Part shown: one piece after another, positions 36,201-48,368 of the stretch
How positions within the stretch are numbered: position 1 is the first letter of the stretch
Layout: the number at the start of each line of letters is the position of its first letter
Assembly (NCBI GenBank): GCA_026826555.1
Contig: JAKSZT010054581.1
Span: 124,001-188,000, forward strand
Direction: 5' to 3'
DNA length: 64,000 bases
From: Tolypeutes matacus
Lineage: Eukaryota; Chordata; Mammalia; Cingulata; Chlamyphoridae
The notes under the pieces: model-generated
What the model saw: only the letters and a program-made list of their open reading frames with translations
What the model was told of the DNA's origin: nothing
Databases searched by the model: none
Made by a program: the position numbers and the translations under genes

Positions 36201-37060
36201 TCCTTCTCATTAAAGCTTTTGTTACATCCCATAAGTTTTGATATTTTATGTTGTATTTTTCATTCTTTTCAAAGTAATTATTGATTTTGTTTGCAATTTC
36301 TTCCTTGACCCACTGATTGTCTAATAGTGTGTTGTTTATCTTCCATAACTTTTTACATAATCTGCTTCACTGTCCCTTAGTGATTTCCAGCTTCATTCCT
36401 TTGTAGTCAGAGAATTACTTTGTATAATTTCAATATTTCTCTATTTATTGAGAGTTGTTCCATGACCTAGCATGTGTTCTATCCTGGAAAATGATCCATG
36501 TGTGCTTGAGAAGAATGTATATACCACTGTATTTATATATTGGTTCTGTATATGTCTATTAGGTCCACATCCTCTTATGTATTATTTAATATCTCTGTTT
36601 TTTTTAATTGATCCTCTGTCAAGATCTTATGTCTAATGGTGATAATGGTGTATTAAAATTCTCCACAATAATTGTAGAGACATCTATTTTTCCATTTAGT
36701 TTTTCCACTGTTTGCCTCATATATTTTGAGGCACCCTGGTTAGGTACATAAATATTTATGATTCTTCTTTCTTCTTGATAGATTACACCTTTTATTAATA
36801 TATCTTGTCCTTCTTTGTCTCTTACAATAGTTTGACATTTAAAGTCTGTTTTGTCCAATATTGGTGTAGCTTCTCCTGCCCTTTTCTAGTTACTGATTTC
36901 ATGTAAATTTTTTCTAACCATTCACTTTCAGCCTCCCTGTGTCTCTGGGTATAAGGTCAGTTTCTTGTATACAGCTTATAAATGGGTCATATTTTCTTAT
37001 CCAGTCTGCAAATCTGTGTCTCTTGACTGGAGAGTTTAGTCCATTACAATTCAATGTTTT
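33280..37060 (-). pseudogene. L1 no. 2 ORF2 pseudogene
   Basis: Short frames carry L1 replicase text: endonuclease at 36858-36619 (KTDFKCQTIVRDKEG and RRIINIYVPNQGASKYMRQ), the N-terminal reverse-transcriptase region at 35878-35681 (EYFEKLYANK, LEEMDKFLETH) and a C-terminal region at 34447-34265. At about 35000-34970 the catalytic FADD motif has decayed to CTDD in the matching frame. Stops occur throughout. Confidence 0.85.
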
Positions 37061-37279
37061 TACTGTCAAGGAATTACTTACATTACCCATATGTCCTTTA
37101 TGTTTATGTATACCGTATGTTGTGTGTGCTTTTTCTCTTTTTAGATGTTTTTACTCTGTCCTCCAACTCTCTATCCTGTTTTATTATTTTAAACCTGCAT
37201 AAATCCTTTAATACTTTTTGAAGGACAGATTTCTTATTGACAGACTCTCTTAATTTCTGTTTATCTGTGAATACTTTGA

Positions 37280-38045
37280 TCTCTCCCTCATTTTGGAATA
37301 TCAGCTTTGCTGGATAGAGAATTCTTGGCTGGAAGTTTTTTCTTTTGTCACCTTAACTATTGTCATACCACTGCCTTCTTGATTCCATGATTTCAGATGA
37401 GAAATCAGCACTTAATCTTATTGAGTTTACCTTTTATGTGATGGCACTCTTTTCTCTTGCTGCTTCTGGTATTATCTCTTTGTGTTGAGCATTGGACAAC
37501 TTGACAAGTATATGTCTTGGAGAAGTCCTGTTAGTATTTATACTTTTTGGGTTGTTCTTCACTTCACGGACATCACCCTCTGGGATGCCTATAATATGTA
37601 TGTTTTTGCACTTTATGTTGGCATTCAAATCCTTAAGTCCTGTTAGATTTTTTCTATCTTTTCATCTCTCTGTTCTACTACCTGTCTGATTTCTGTTTTG
37701 CTGTCTTCTGCATCATTGATTATTTCCTCTGTCTGTTCAAATCTGCTGTTATGTGTTTCCAGTGTATTTTTTATTTCTTGCATTGTGCCATTCATCACCA
37801 TCAGGTCCATTTTCTTTTTATGTATGTTTACAATTTCTTCAGTATGTTCCCCCAGTGTCTTCTTAATATCCTTTATCTCTTCCTTAACTTCATTAAGTTG
37901 ATTCATGATATTAGTTTGAACATCTGTGATTAGTTGTTCCACATTCTGTATTTCCTCCTGTTTTTTAGTTTGCTCATTAGACTGGGCCATGTCTTCCTGT
38001 TTCTTAGTATGACTTGTAATTTTTTGTTGATGTCTAGGCATCTGT
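37280..38045 (-). pseudogene. L1 no. 2 ORF1 pseudogene
   Basis: The N-terminal frame at 38041-37643 keeps 132 codons, with a coiled-coil segment (QLNEVKEEIKDIKKTLGEH) and ETHNSRFEQTEEIINDAED. The next frame at 37628-37434 has HIIGIPEG, the RRM start, and then NAQHKEIIPEAAREKSAIT. The rest is out of frame. Confidence 0.85.
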
Positions 38046-38504
38046 TTATCTTGATTGGCTTATTTTGTTTTTAGCTTCCCTTTCGACTCTATGGTTTTTT
38101 GTTGTTGTTGTTTCTTTGTGTGTGGTAAGGTTGATCCTTGTAATTTGGTATCTCTTCTTCTATATCCTTGCAGTTGTTTGTATTCCCTTGAAAAAAATAT
38201 TAGGAGCAGAGAAAAGGAAAGAGCTAAGAAAAGAAAAATAATAATATTAATAACACAAAATGATAGAACTAGAACCATTTAAGAGCTAGGAACCTAAGCA
38301 ATACAAGTGAAAAATCATAAAAAATACAGAGGAATAAGAATAAAAAGAGGTGTAATAGAAAAAATTAAACAAGAAACTAAATAAAGAGAAAAATTAAATG
38401 AATTGAAAAGCCAGAGAGATGAGCAGAAAAAAATACAAGAAACAAAAGAGAGAGAAAAAAATTAGAATGAATAAAAGTCCAGACAGATGAGAAGAGAATA
38501 GAAG

Positions 38505-38536
38505 GAGAAAAAAAAAAAAAAAAAAAAAAAAAAAGA
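38505..38536. repeat. Poly(A) run
   Basis: About 30 consecutive A residues on the plus strand, within A-rich L1 5' UTR sequence. It could be a grown homopolymer, or the tail of a lost small insertion. Confidence 0.85.
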
Positions 38537-38649
38537 GAGAGGAATAGGAAAAAGGAAGACCAAACAAGATGTAGTAGAATGGAAGAAAAACAACAGAAGT
38601 CAGAAGACAGAAAAATGAAGGAAAGAAGAAAAATAAATTGGGTTGTTGA

Positions 38650-41600
38650 AATAAGTTGCTTCACTTAACATAATGTCCTCCAGGTCCATCCACGTTTTCA
38701 TATGTTTCACTACTTCATTTCTTCTTACCACTGCATAATATTCTATTGTGTTTATACAACACAATTTGTTTATCCATTCACCAGTTGATGGACACCTTGG
38801 TTGTTTCCAACTTTTGCCTATCTATCATGGATAATGCTGCTATAAACATTGTTGTGCAGATATCTATTCATGTCACTACTCTCAGTTCTTTGGGGAATAT
38901 ACTAAGCAATGGTATTGCCAGGTCCAATGGCAAGTCTATATTCAACTTCGTTAACAACTGCCAAACAGTCTTCACAGTGGCAGTACCATTCTACCTTCCC
39001 AACAGTGAATAAGCATTCATATCTCTCCATATCCTCATTAATATTTACAGTTTTCCAACTTTTTAATTGTGGCCAGTCTAATAGGTGTGAAATGATTTCT
39101 CATTGTAATTTTGATTTGTATCTCTCTAATCGCTAGTGATGTTGACCATTTTTTTTCATGTGTTTCTTTGCCATTAATATTTCTTCTTTGGACAGTTTTC
39201 TTTTCAAGTCTTTTGTCCATTTTTTTAATTGAATACATTGTCTTTGTATCATTGAGTTCTATGATTTCTTTATATATCATAGATATTAAACTCTTATCAG
39301 ATATGTGATTACCAAATATTTTCTCCGATTGAATCACCTGCCTTTTCACCCTTTCAGCTAAGTCCTTTGAGATGCAAAGTGTTGAATTTTGAGGAGGTCC
39401 TATTTATCTATTTTTTCTTTTGTTCCTTGAGCTTTAGGCATTTTAAGAAACTACTGCTTACCATAAAATCTTGAAGATATGTTCCTACATTTTCTAATAG
39501 GAGTTTTATGATTTTTGTTTTTATATTTAAGTCCTTGATCCATTTTGAGTTAATTTTTTTTTTTTTTTTTGTATAAGGTGTGAGATATAGGTCCTCTTTC
39601 TTTCTTTTGGTTATAGCTATTCAGTTCTCCCAGCATCATTTGTTGAATAGACTGTTCTGGCCCAGTTGGGTGGGCTAAACAGCCTTGTCAAAATCTCTTG
39701 ACTGTAGATGAGAGGGTCAATTTCTGAGTTCTTGATTTGGTTCCTTTGGTCAATCTGTTGGTCCGACTGCCAGTATCATGCTGCTTTTATCACTGAAGCT
39801 AAGTAATATGATTTAAGGTCAGGAAGTGAGAGTCCTCCAACTTTGTTCTTCTTTTTAAAGATATTTTTCACTATTCTGGGTTCCTTATCCTTCTTAATAA
39901 ATTTGGTTAGTGGCCTTTTGATTTCTGCAATAAAGGCTTTTGGGATTTTTATTGGGATCGTGTTGAATCTGTAAATCAGTTTTGGTAGAATTGACATCTT
40001 AACAATATTTAGTCTTCCAATCCACGAACATTGATTATCCTCCATTTATTTGTCTTCTTCAGTTTCTTTTAGAAATGTTTTGCAGTTTTCTGAATACAGA
40101 TACTTTATGTCCTAGGTTAAGTTTATTCCAAATTATTTTATTGTTTTAGATGCTATTATAAATTGATTAATTTTTTTGCTTTCCTCCTCAGATTGCACAT
40201 CACTAGTGCATAGAAACGCTATTGATTTTCACGTATTAACCTTGTATCCCTCCACTTTGCTGGACTATTTTAAGAATTCTAGTGGTTTTGTTGTGGATTT
40301 TTCAGGATTTTCTAGATATAAGATCATGTCATCAGTGAATAGTGAGAGTCTGAGTTCTTCCTTTCCTATTTGGGTGCTTTTATTTCTTTATCTAGCCAAA
40401 TGGCTCTAGCTAGATCTTCTAGCACAATATTGTGTAATAACGTTGATGGTGGGCATCCTTTTCTTCTTCTTGATCTCAGCGGGAAAGCTTTTGGTCTTTT
40501 ACCATTGAGTACAATGCTGTCTGTATATTTTTCACATGTGCACTTTACCGTATTGAGAAAGATTCCTTCCAATTCTATATTTTGGTGTGTTTTTATAAAG
40601 AAAGGGTACTATATTTTGCCAAATGCCTTTTCTGCATCTATCAAAAGGATCATCTGATTTTTTTTCTTCAATATCAATGTGGTTTATTATGCTAATTGAT
40701 TTTCTTGTGTTGGACCACCATTGAATACCTAGGATAAAACCCACTTGATCGTGGTGTATAATTATTTTAATGTGCTTTTGGGTTCTGTTTGAAAGTATTT
40801 TGTTGAGGATTTTTGTGTCTGTATTTTTTAGAGATATTGGTCTGTAATTTTCTTTTATAGTATCTTTATCTGTTTTTAGTATAAAGGTGATGTTGGCTTC
40901 ATAGAATGAATTTGGCAGCATTCTTTCTTGTTCAATATTTTGGAAGAGCTTGAATAAGATAAGTATTAGTTCATCTTTGAATGACTGGTTGAATTCACCT
41001 GTGAAGCCATCTGGCCCCAGGATTTTCATCTTTGAAAATGATTGTTTCAACCTCTTCACTTGTTATTGATTTGTTGATGTCTTCTATTTCTTCTAAAGTC
41101 AGCATAGGTGGCTCATGTGTTTCCAGGAATTTGTCCATCTCATCTACATTTTCTAGTTTTTTGGCATAAAGTTGTTCATAGTATCCTCTTATGATCTCTC
41201 TTATTTCTATGGGGTAAATGGCAATGTACCCTCTCTCATTTCTTATTTTATTTATTTGTGACTTTTCTCTTCGACAGTCTAGCTAAGGGTTTGTCGATTT
41301 TGTTGATCTCAAAGAATCAATTTTTGGTTTACTTGATTCTCTCTATTGATTTTTTTTTTGTTTTCAATTTCATTAATTTCTGCTCTGATCTTTACTATTT
41401 CTTTCCTTTGGCTTGGTTTGGGATTGGTTTGCTGTTCATTTTCAATTTCTTCCAGGTGTGCAATTGGATCTTCAATTTTTGCTCTTTCTTCTTTTTTAAT
41501 GTAAGCATTGAAGGCTATAAATTTTCCTCTCAGCACTGCCTTTGTGGGTGTCCCATAGGTTTTAATATGTTGTGTTCCCATTTTCATTCATCTCAAGATA

Positions 41601-42390
41601 TTTCCTAAATTCTCTTGCAATTTCTTCTTTGACCCACTGGGTGATTAAGAGTGGGTTGTTGTTCTACATATATTTATGAATTTTCCTTTTTTCTTTTCAT
41701 TTTTGATTTCCAATTTCATTCCTTTATGATCAGAGAAAATGTTTTGTATAATTTCAATATTTTTAAATTTATTGAGACTTGTCTTGTGACCCAATATATA
41801 GTTTATCTTGGAGAAGGATCCATGAGCACTTAAAAAGAATGTATACCCTGCGGTTTGGGGTACAATGATCTATAGTTATCTGTTATGTCTAGTACATTTA
41901 TCATATTATTCAACTTCTCTGTTTCTTTATTTATCCTCTGTCCAGATATTCTATCTAAAATTGAGAATTGTGTATTGAAACCTCCAACTATTATTGTAGA
42001 AGCATCTATTTCTCCCTTCAGCTTTGACAGTTTATGCCTCATGTATCTCGGGGCACTTAAGTTAGGTGCATAAATATTTAGAATAGTTATTTCTTCTGGT
42101 TCAATTGCCCTATTTATTAATATATAATAACTTTCTCCATCCCTTATAAAAGTTTTGCATTTAAAATCTATTTTGTCTGATATTAGTATTGCTACCCTAT
42201 CTTTTTTTTTTTTTTGTTACTATTTGCATGGAATATCTTTTTCCAACTTTTCACTTTTAGCCTGGTTGTATCCTTACATCTGAGGTGAGTCATTAATAGA
42301 AAACATATAGATGGATCATATTATTTAATCCATGCTATCAGTCTGTGTCTTTTGACTGAGGAGTTCAAGCCATTAACATTCAATGTTACA
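38650..42390 (-). pseudogene. L1 no. 3 ORF2 pseudogene
   Basis: Frames with ORF2 text: 41059-40532 (175 codons, with GPDGFTGEFNQSF, NYRPISLKNTDTKILNKIL), 40572-40366 (KAFPLRSRRRKGCPPSTLLH), 40045-39776 ([20 protein letters not shown] and [14 protein letters not shown]) and 39349-39038. Near 40330 the catalytic FADD reads FTDD. Stops and frameshifts separate the frames. Confidence 0.85.
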
Positions 42391-42529
42391 ACTGTAAAGA
42401 CATTAATTACTTCATCCATTTTGACTTTTGGCTTTCAGTTGAAATGTCATATTATATTTTTCACTTTCTAATATTCTTCATTTCTGCACTGTTCTCCAAG
42501 TTTCTCACCTTTGACTTTTTCCTTTCAGG

Positions 42530-43470
42530 CTGCAGCACTCCCTTTAGTATCTCTTGTAATTCTGGTCTTTTGATATCATATTCTATCAGTTTTTGTTTGT
42601 TTTGAACTCACCCTCATTTTTGAAGGCCTGCTTTGCTGGATACAGAATTCTTGGCTGGCATTTTTTCTCTTTCAATACCTTAATTACATCATACTAATTT
42701 CTTCTCTCGTCCATGGTTTCTGATGAGAGGTCAGCACTTAATCTTACCAAGTTTCCCTTGTATGTGTTGCTTTGCTTTTCTCTTGCTGCTTTCAAAATCT
42801 TCTCTTTATCTCTGATATTTGTTATTCTGAATAGTAGGTGTCTCAGGTTAGGTCTATTCATGTTTATTCTGTTTGACGTGCATTGTCCTTCTTGGACATT
42901 GATATTTATGTCTTTCAAAAGGATAGGGAAGTTTTGAGTCATTATTTCTTCAAATATTCTTTTTGCCCCTTTTCCATTTTCTTCTCTTTCTGGGATGCCG
43001 GTAATTCCTATGCTTTTGCATTTCATGTCATTTAATTCCCTGAGACCCTGTTCCATTTTTTCCATTCTTTTTTATTTCTGTTCTCCTGTCTTTTCCAGTT
43101 CAGAGGTTCTGTCTTCAAAATCATTAATTCTGTCTTCAAGTATTTCAAATCTGCACTTATGCACCTCTAATGTATTTTTAATACATTGTCTGTTATGTCT
43201 TTCATTCCCATAATGTCATTTACTTTTCTTTGCAGACTTTCTAATTGTTCTTTATGCTCACCCAGTGTCTTCTTAATATCTTTTGTCTCTTTACTCATAT
43301 TTTCTTTCAATTATTTAAAATGATTTATGAGAGTTGTGTGATTATCATTGATTAATTGTCTCAATTCCTGAATCTCTTCAGGATATTAGGTTTGTTCTTT
43401 TGGCTGGGCCATCTCTTCCTGTCCCCTAGTATGGCTTGTAATTTTTTGCTGCTATCTGGGTATCTGATAT
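42530..43470 (-). pseudogene. L1 no. 3 ORF1 pseudogene
   Basis: The frame at 43065-42694 keeps the RRM and C-terminal text (IGITGIPEREEN, ILKAAREKQSNTYKG, VRLSADLSSETMDERR). The coiled-coil part to the right (43450-43080) is recognisable by composition but broken by stops. Confidence 0.8.
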
Positions 43471-44160
43471 GTTGGTGAATATACTCAGATGGCCAATTTC
43501 TCTTTCTTGCCTATTGTTATTATTTTTTTCATGGCACCTTTACATTTGGTTCAACTTATCCTAAGTCTTTGAAATTGCCCAGTTTAAGTTACCAAAAATC
43601 ATGCCTGGGACTTTCTAATGAGGTGCAGACATTCTCCCAGGGGTTGAGTAAGAGAGCTCTAAAAGCAATTTCTGTCCATGTAATTTCCAGACCTGCTAGC
43701 AGATGGTGCATGTTAGCACACATTTCCACAGAGGTGTATCTCTCAGTATTCCTTTGTTTTCATCCATAAAAGCAGAGATTCAAAGTGGGCTCCACTGATT
43801 GAATTCACTGAAGAAAAGCCCCTTTTCTTTTCCCTTTTCTCTTGCAAGAGCTGGCAGGGTGGAAGACATCTGGTCTCCTCTCAGTCAGCTTCAGGGCACC
43901 ATGGGTTTTACTGCCACTGAATATCTCAGGGGTAAGGGAGGGGAGCACTTCCCTGTGGCCTGGTAGGTTTACTAACTCACAGTTTGTTGTTTTGGTTTCT
44001 TTGTCTCTTTGTCCCTTGACCTCCTGGGAGTTGTGAAGTGCTGTCCTGATCTGCTGACCCCCAAATTCGGACACTCTGGCAGCTTTAGATTTTTTCTCCA
44101 TTGTTTTTGTTAGAGCACTGAGCCTTATTTGATAACAAATGCCATGTTACTGCAATTCCC

Positions 44161-45671
44161 TCTCATATCTTTTTATGTATGTTTTACAATTTCTTCAATA
44201 TGTTCCCCCAGTGTCTTCTTAATATCCTGTATCTCTTCCTTCAGTTCATTTAGTTGATTCATGATATTTGTTTGGATATCCTTGATTAGTTGCTCCAAGT
44301 TTTTCATCTTCACCTTTTTTTTAGTTTGTTCATTAGAGTGGGCCATGTCTTCCTTTTTCTTAGTATGGCTTTCAATATTTTTGTATAGGGATCTATTTAT
44401 CTTGATGGACATATTCAGGTTGTTAGCTTCTCTTTTTACTCTGGAGTTTCATTTTGTTTTGTTTTGCTTTATTGTTCCTTTTTGACACATGTTTCCACTT
44501 ATTCCATATCCTTGTAGTGGTCTGTGTTACCCTGAAAAATATTAAGACCATAGAAAAAGAAAGAGAGAAGAGAAAAAGATTAATAGTAGTAATAAAAAAA
44601 GATAGAAAAGGAACCATAAAAATCCAGGAAAATAAATAAGTAGTAAGAATGAGATATCATAAAAAATACAAAGGAATAAGAATAAAAAAGGTGGAAGAAA
44701 AAAATGAAGCAAGAAAAAAATAGAAAATAAAAAACTGAAAAATCATGTAAAAGAAAAGCAGTGAAAGGGACAAATGAAAGAAAATAAATAAAGAAAGAAA
44801 CTAAGGTTAAAAAATAATGAAAAGAAAAAAGAAGACAAAGAGAAAACTACAACAACAACAACAAAAAAACCAAAACAAGGAAAAACAGGCTTCCCCCTTA
44901 GGCCACTAGTAACTGTCTCCAGCTGTTGGGGCTCATCAATCAATTACCCTCCAGCCTTCCTTCCACAGGTAAGAAACCCAGTTTTAGTGAATAAAAATAG
45001 AAAAAGTAATAATAAAATAAAAAATAACAGATTGAAACAACTAAAACAGACTAAAATAATCTCAGTTTATCTGTTCCCTGTAATAAAGTGTAAGCTGGGT
45101 GCCTGGCAACACAGTTGATCACTTTTTGGATCTCCTCTATTAGGAGGTACCTGGAATAGAATCTGAAACTTAGTATATGTGAAGCAGTCATTCCTACATG
45201 AGCTACACCTACTCCACATGTTAGGTAAGCTTTAGAAAAAAAAAACTGGTTCTCCCTGACCCTTTCCCTCAGGTGAATTGGGCTCCTAACAGTTTGCTGG
45301 CTATCTCTCCTGCTTCCTTCTTTCCAGGGCTGGTTAGACACCTGTCTCTGCCTACCTCTCACTGACCTAGTTCTTCTCTCTCCCAAGGTGCCCAGGTATC
45401 ACAGCCTCCTAGCTCAGATCCCCCTCCTCTCTCACTGGGGCTGCTTCAGTGCTGGCTGGGGTCTTTTATGAGAGTCAAAGAGGACTCAGGTGGCCAAACT
45501 CACTGAAGTAAAACCTATTTCTGCCCTCTGCCAGACAACTCTTCTTCTCAGGGATGAGAATATTCTTTTTACACTCAGGTGGCTACAGTGAGACGGAGAT
45601 TTTACCAAGGTATTCACTTTGAGGGTTTGGTATATGGGCCTTTCCCAGCCACAGGCATGAGTAATTGATAT
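44161..45671 (-). mobile_element. L1 block no. 4: ORF1 N-terminus and 5' UTR
   Basis: The frame at 44412-44173 encodes the ORF1 N-terminus and coiled coil (QLNELKEEIQDIKKTLGEH), a close relative of L1 no. 2 (37800-38041). A 5' UTR follows, A-rich at 44540-44880 and GC-richer at 44880-45600, with one unit similar to the L1 no. 1 monomers at about 45430-45590. The first part repeats the text of 37800-38400, so this is not simply the continuation of no. 2. The right border meets a plus-strand L1 at about 45672; 45600-45671 is unassigned. Confidence 0.75.
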
Positions 45672-45785
45672 TTTTCATTTTTGAGACCTGCTTTTCAAAA
45701 ATTACTAAAGGAAGTTCTGCAGCTTGAAAGGACAAATCAGGATAGAGAAGGCTTGAGGAGACTGTAGAAGAGTATTATTAAGAAT

Positions 45786-45977
45786 AACTAAAATAGCCTA
45801 CATCCATTGCCACAATGGTAATATTTTTGGTAATCTGGGCACCTCTTAAAATATATTTGTATATATATGAATAACATTTTTGTAAGCAAATGCACATATA
45901 TGCATACATATTTATATATCATTTTACAAATAGTGGTATGTATTGTGAGGGTTTTGATTTTTACCCACAGTAAAAAA

Positions 45978-46016
<39 letters not shown>

Positions 46017-46040
46017 AACCACAAAAATAAAAATAAAAAC
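45786..46040 (+). mobile_element. Very short L1 3' end insertion, 5' end inverted
   Basis: From 45816 the sequence is the sense L1 3' end ('ggtaatctgggcacctctta', then 'gagggttttgatttttaccc'), ending in a tail expanded to (TAAA)n. The 28 bases before it (about 45788-45815, 'gcctacatccattgccacaa') match the antisense of the same UTR (compare 61317-61336), so the 5' end is inverted. It lies in the inter-ORF region of L1 no. 5. The target-site duplication is obscured by A-rich flanks. Confidence 0.75.
45970..46018. repeat. (TAAA)n microsatellite
   Basis: About eleven TAAA units that grew from the poly(A) tail of the short L1 insertion. Confidence 0.9.
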
Positions 46041-46852
46041 AAAATAAGAAATATAGAAACATAAAGAAAATATGGCTAATTTAAATACTGTTTTGACAGT
46101 AATAACATTGAATGTTAAAGGTTAAACTTTCCCATCAATAAGGACAAATTGGCAAAATGGATAAGGATCTATGACCCATCTATATGCTCTCTAAAAGAAA
46201 CTCACCTTAAAGCCAGGGACACAAGGAGGTTGCAAGTGAACTCATGGAAAATGATTCTATATGCAAACAATAACAACAACAACAAAAAATACCCCACCTG
46301 GAATAGCTATACTAATATCAGACAAAAAAAGACTTTAAATGCAAAATTGTTGTAAGAGACAAAGAAGGATACTATGCATTAATAAAAGGGGTAATCTATC
46401 AAGAAGAAATATCATAACTATTTATGCACCTAACCAGGATGCCCCAAAAGCCATAAGGAAAAAAATGGAAAATCAAAGTGGAGAAAGAGATGCCTCTACA
46501 GTTATAGTGAGGGAATTTAATACATCATTGTAACCATTCAACAGACATCCTGACAGAGGGTCAATAAAGAAACAGAAACCTTGAATACTACATAGAGGAC
46601 TTAGACCTCATAAACATATATAGAACACTATACAATGTAATTACACAATACATTATTTTCAATGGATCATTCTCTAGGATAGACCACATGCAAGGTCACA
46701 GACCAACACTTAACAAATACAAAAAGATTGAAATTATACAAAGTAATTTCTTGACTACAATAGAATGAAGCTGGAAATCATTAATGGGCAGAGAACCAGT
46801 ATAAGCACAAAGATATGAAAGTTAAATAACTCACTCTTAGACTATCAGTGGG

Positions 46853-47285
46853 TGTATTAGTCAGCATTCTCTAGGAAAACAGAATCAACAAGAGATATCT
46901 GTTGATTTTATAAAATTCTGTCACATGACTGTAGGAATGTATAAGTCCAGATTCCACAGGCAGTCTACAAACCAGGTGTTCTGATGAAAGTACAATGAAG
47001 GTCCTTGATGAGTTTCTGGGAGATGTTGCGTGTCCAAAGTTGAGCTGGAAATTCTCTCTGAAAGCTGAAATCATTTTAAGGCATTCAACTGATTGTATAA
47101 AACATCATGCATTGCTGATGTCAATCTCTCTGATTGATTGTAGATGTAATTCAGCATTCTATGCAGTAAACTCACTGATGACTAAGGCCGATAAATGTCT
47201 TGTATTACAATTAGCCCAGTGCTTGCTTGACCAAACAACTGGGCACAATTACCTGGCTGAATTGACACATTAGCCTACCATCACA
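46853..47285 (-). repeat. ERV-L 3' LTR
   Basis: 433 bases, TG...CA on the plus strand ('tgtattagtcagc' to 'ccatcaca'). It matches the right LTR over its length, with a longer segment around 46940-46995 that the other LTR lacks. Next to it inside (47286-47305) the minus strand has a short purine-rich ACAAGGGG, a candidate polypurine tract. Confidence 0.88.
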
Positions 47286-47353
47286 GTCTACCCCTTGTCA
47301 ACTCTGCAACCACACACATTACCTTAAACCATACTTAGTCTCTAAGTAAAAAC

Positions 47354-47389
47354 AAAAACAGATATATATATATATATATATCTGTTTTT
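47354..47389. repeat. Perfect 36-bp AT-rich palindrome
   Basis: An (AT)n core is bounded by AAAAACAG on the left and CTGTTTTT on the right, so the whole 36 bases equal their own reverse complement. It could form a hairpin or cruciform. It lies inside the ERV-L, beside the 3' LTR. Confidence 0.95.
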
Positions 47390-47639
47390 ATAAATATATA
47401 TCCACCTAACAATGTTCAACTCTCTTGTGAACAGCTGGAAATACATTAATTCCCTAGAGAATAAAGTGAAAAACCTTGGGTAATATTCATTCTTAAACAT
47501 GACATCCTTAAACATTATTACATGAAACTAATACAACTTCTCAAATGATAAAGGAAAAGGTTAGGAAAGAAAACAAGGATATTCATTTCTTGCACATATA
47601 CAATTATATTCATAACAAAATAAGGAAGAAAGTTTCATG

Positions 47640-48368
47640 ACTATTGCATTCCTTGTTTCTGTAACTGGTCATGGGGTTGAAGTTCATATTTATCATTGGC
47701 ATCTTCCACTACCCATTCCATGCTCCCATTACCCTCAGCAAGCAGTTCAGCTGGCTGTGGTTCTTTGCCTGGTGGTGGGACCAAAACTTTCATTTCTGAA
47801 GATTCTGGGCCATTGTTAGTTCTTCTTCAGTTGGGTTGTTGCAATTTTCCATTGATTTTAATCACAGGGCATGGTGGTACTAAGAGACACCCTAGAGGAT
47901 CTCCTGTATTCCAGGCAAACTCTTCATTACCTCCATTATGTAGATCCAGTTTTATTTCCCCTTGATAGTCAATCACCCAAGCCAGTACAATAATTCCCTT
48001 CTTTGCTTTTTGACTCAGAGTTAAGAGGAGCCAAAAATGGCCAGGTGGCAGTCTTAACTTTCAGGTCAATGGAACCATTGTTGCGTTCCCTGGTGGCAGC
48101 ACTTCTCCTTTTGAAACTAAGACCTGTAGAACAGCAGAGCTTAAGGTTGCAGTGACATGAAGCAAAAATTTTCCTCTCATGTCCACCCCTTAATTCCTGG
48201 ACCCATGAATCCTGGCTATGGGAGAAACAGCAGCATAGAGTGGATGCTGATTTAGAGCATACATAGCCTCCTGGAGAACATTGCTCCAACCCAGCAAGAT
48301 ATTGCAACCTAGTTGCTGCCATAGTTGAGTCTTCAAAAGGCCATTCCACTGTTCTATCAATTCAACTG
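47640..48368 (-). pseudogene. ERV-L dUTPase-like segment and end of integrase
   Basis: On the minus strand near 47990-47930 the frame reads WVIDYQGEIKLDL, the pattern of the dUTPase motif that contains the catalytic Asp. dUTPase lowers dUTP and is found after integrase in ERV-L. Frameshifts and stops divide the region. Only the motif is firm; the limits are approximate. Confidence 0.65.

Larger units (their letters stand above)
30441..38640 (-). mobile_element. L1 retrotransposon no. 2
   Basis: In minus-strand order: part of the 5' UTR (38640-38050), ORF1 (about 38045-37280), ORF2 (about 37060-33280) and the two-module 3' UTR (33270-30441). It belongs to the same lineage as L1 no. 1 but is more decayed, and its 5' end stops at a poly(A)-like run near 38510 and at the start of another L1 block at 38641. 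The poly(A) side is near 30441-30475. Confidence 0.85.
38641..44160 (-). mobile_element. L1 block no. 3 (older subfamily, no 3' UTR)
   Basis: Minus-strand order: 5' UTR-like (44160-43475), ORF1 (about 43470-42530), ORF2 (about 42390-38650). The left edge lies in the ORF2 C-terminus with no 3' UTR or poly(A), unlike nos. 1 and 2. Its ORF1 and 5' UTR wording differs from theirs, so it is a distinct, probably older, subfamily. It is wedged between two pieces of the younger lineage (ends at 38640 and 44161). Confidence 0.8.
45672..46852 (+). mobile_element. Plus-strand L1 no. 5, left part (ORF1 end and endonuclease)
   Basis: The first 115 bases match the sense ORF1 end and inter-ORF region ('attactaaaggaagttctgc'). 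A young L1 insertion (45786-46040) interrupts it there. The ORF2 endonuclease region follows: LQVNSWKMILYANN-type text near 46230, the GDKEGYYAL-like region at 46350-46390 and 'atttatgcacctaaccagga' near 46419. The ERV-L provirus cuts it at 46853, and it resumes at 53096. It is 5'-truncated, starting in the ORF1 C-terminus. Confidence 0.8.
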
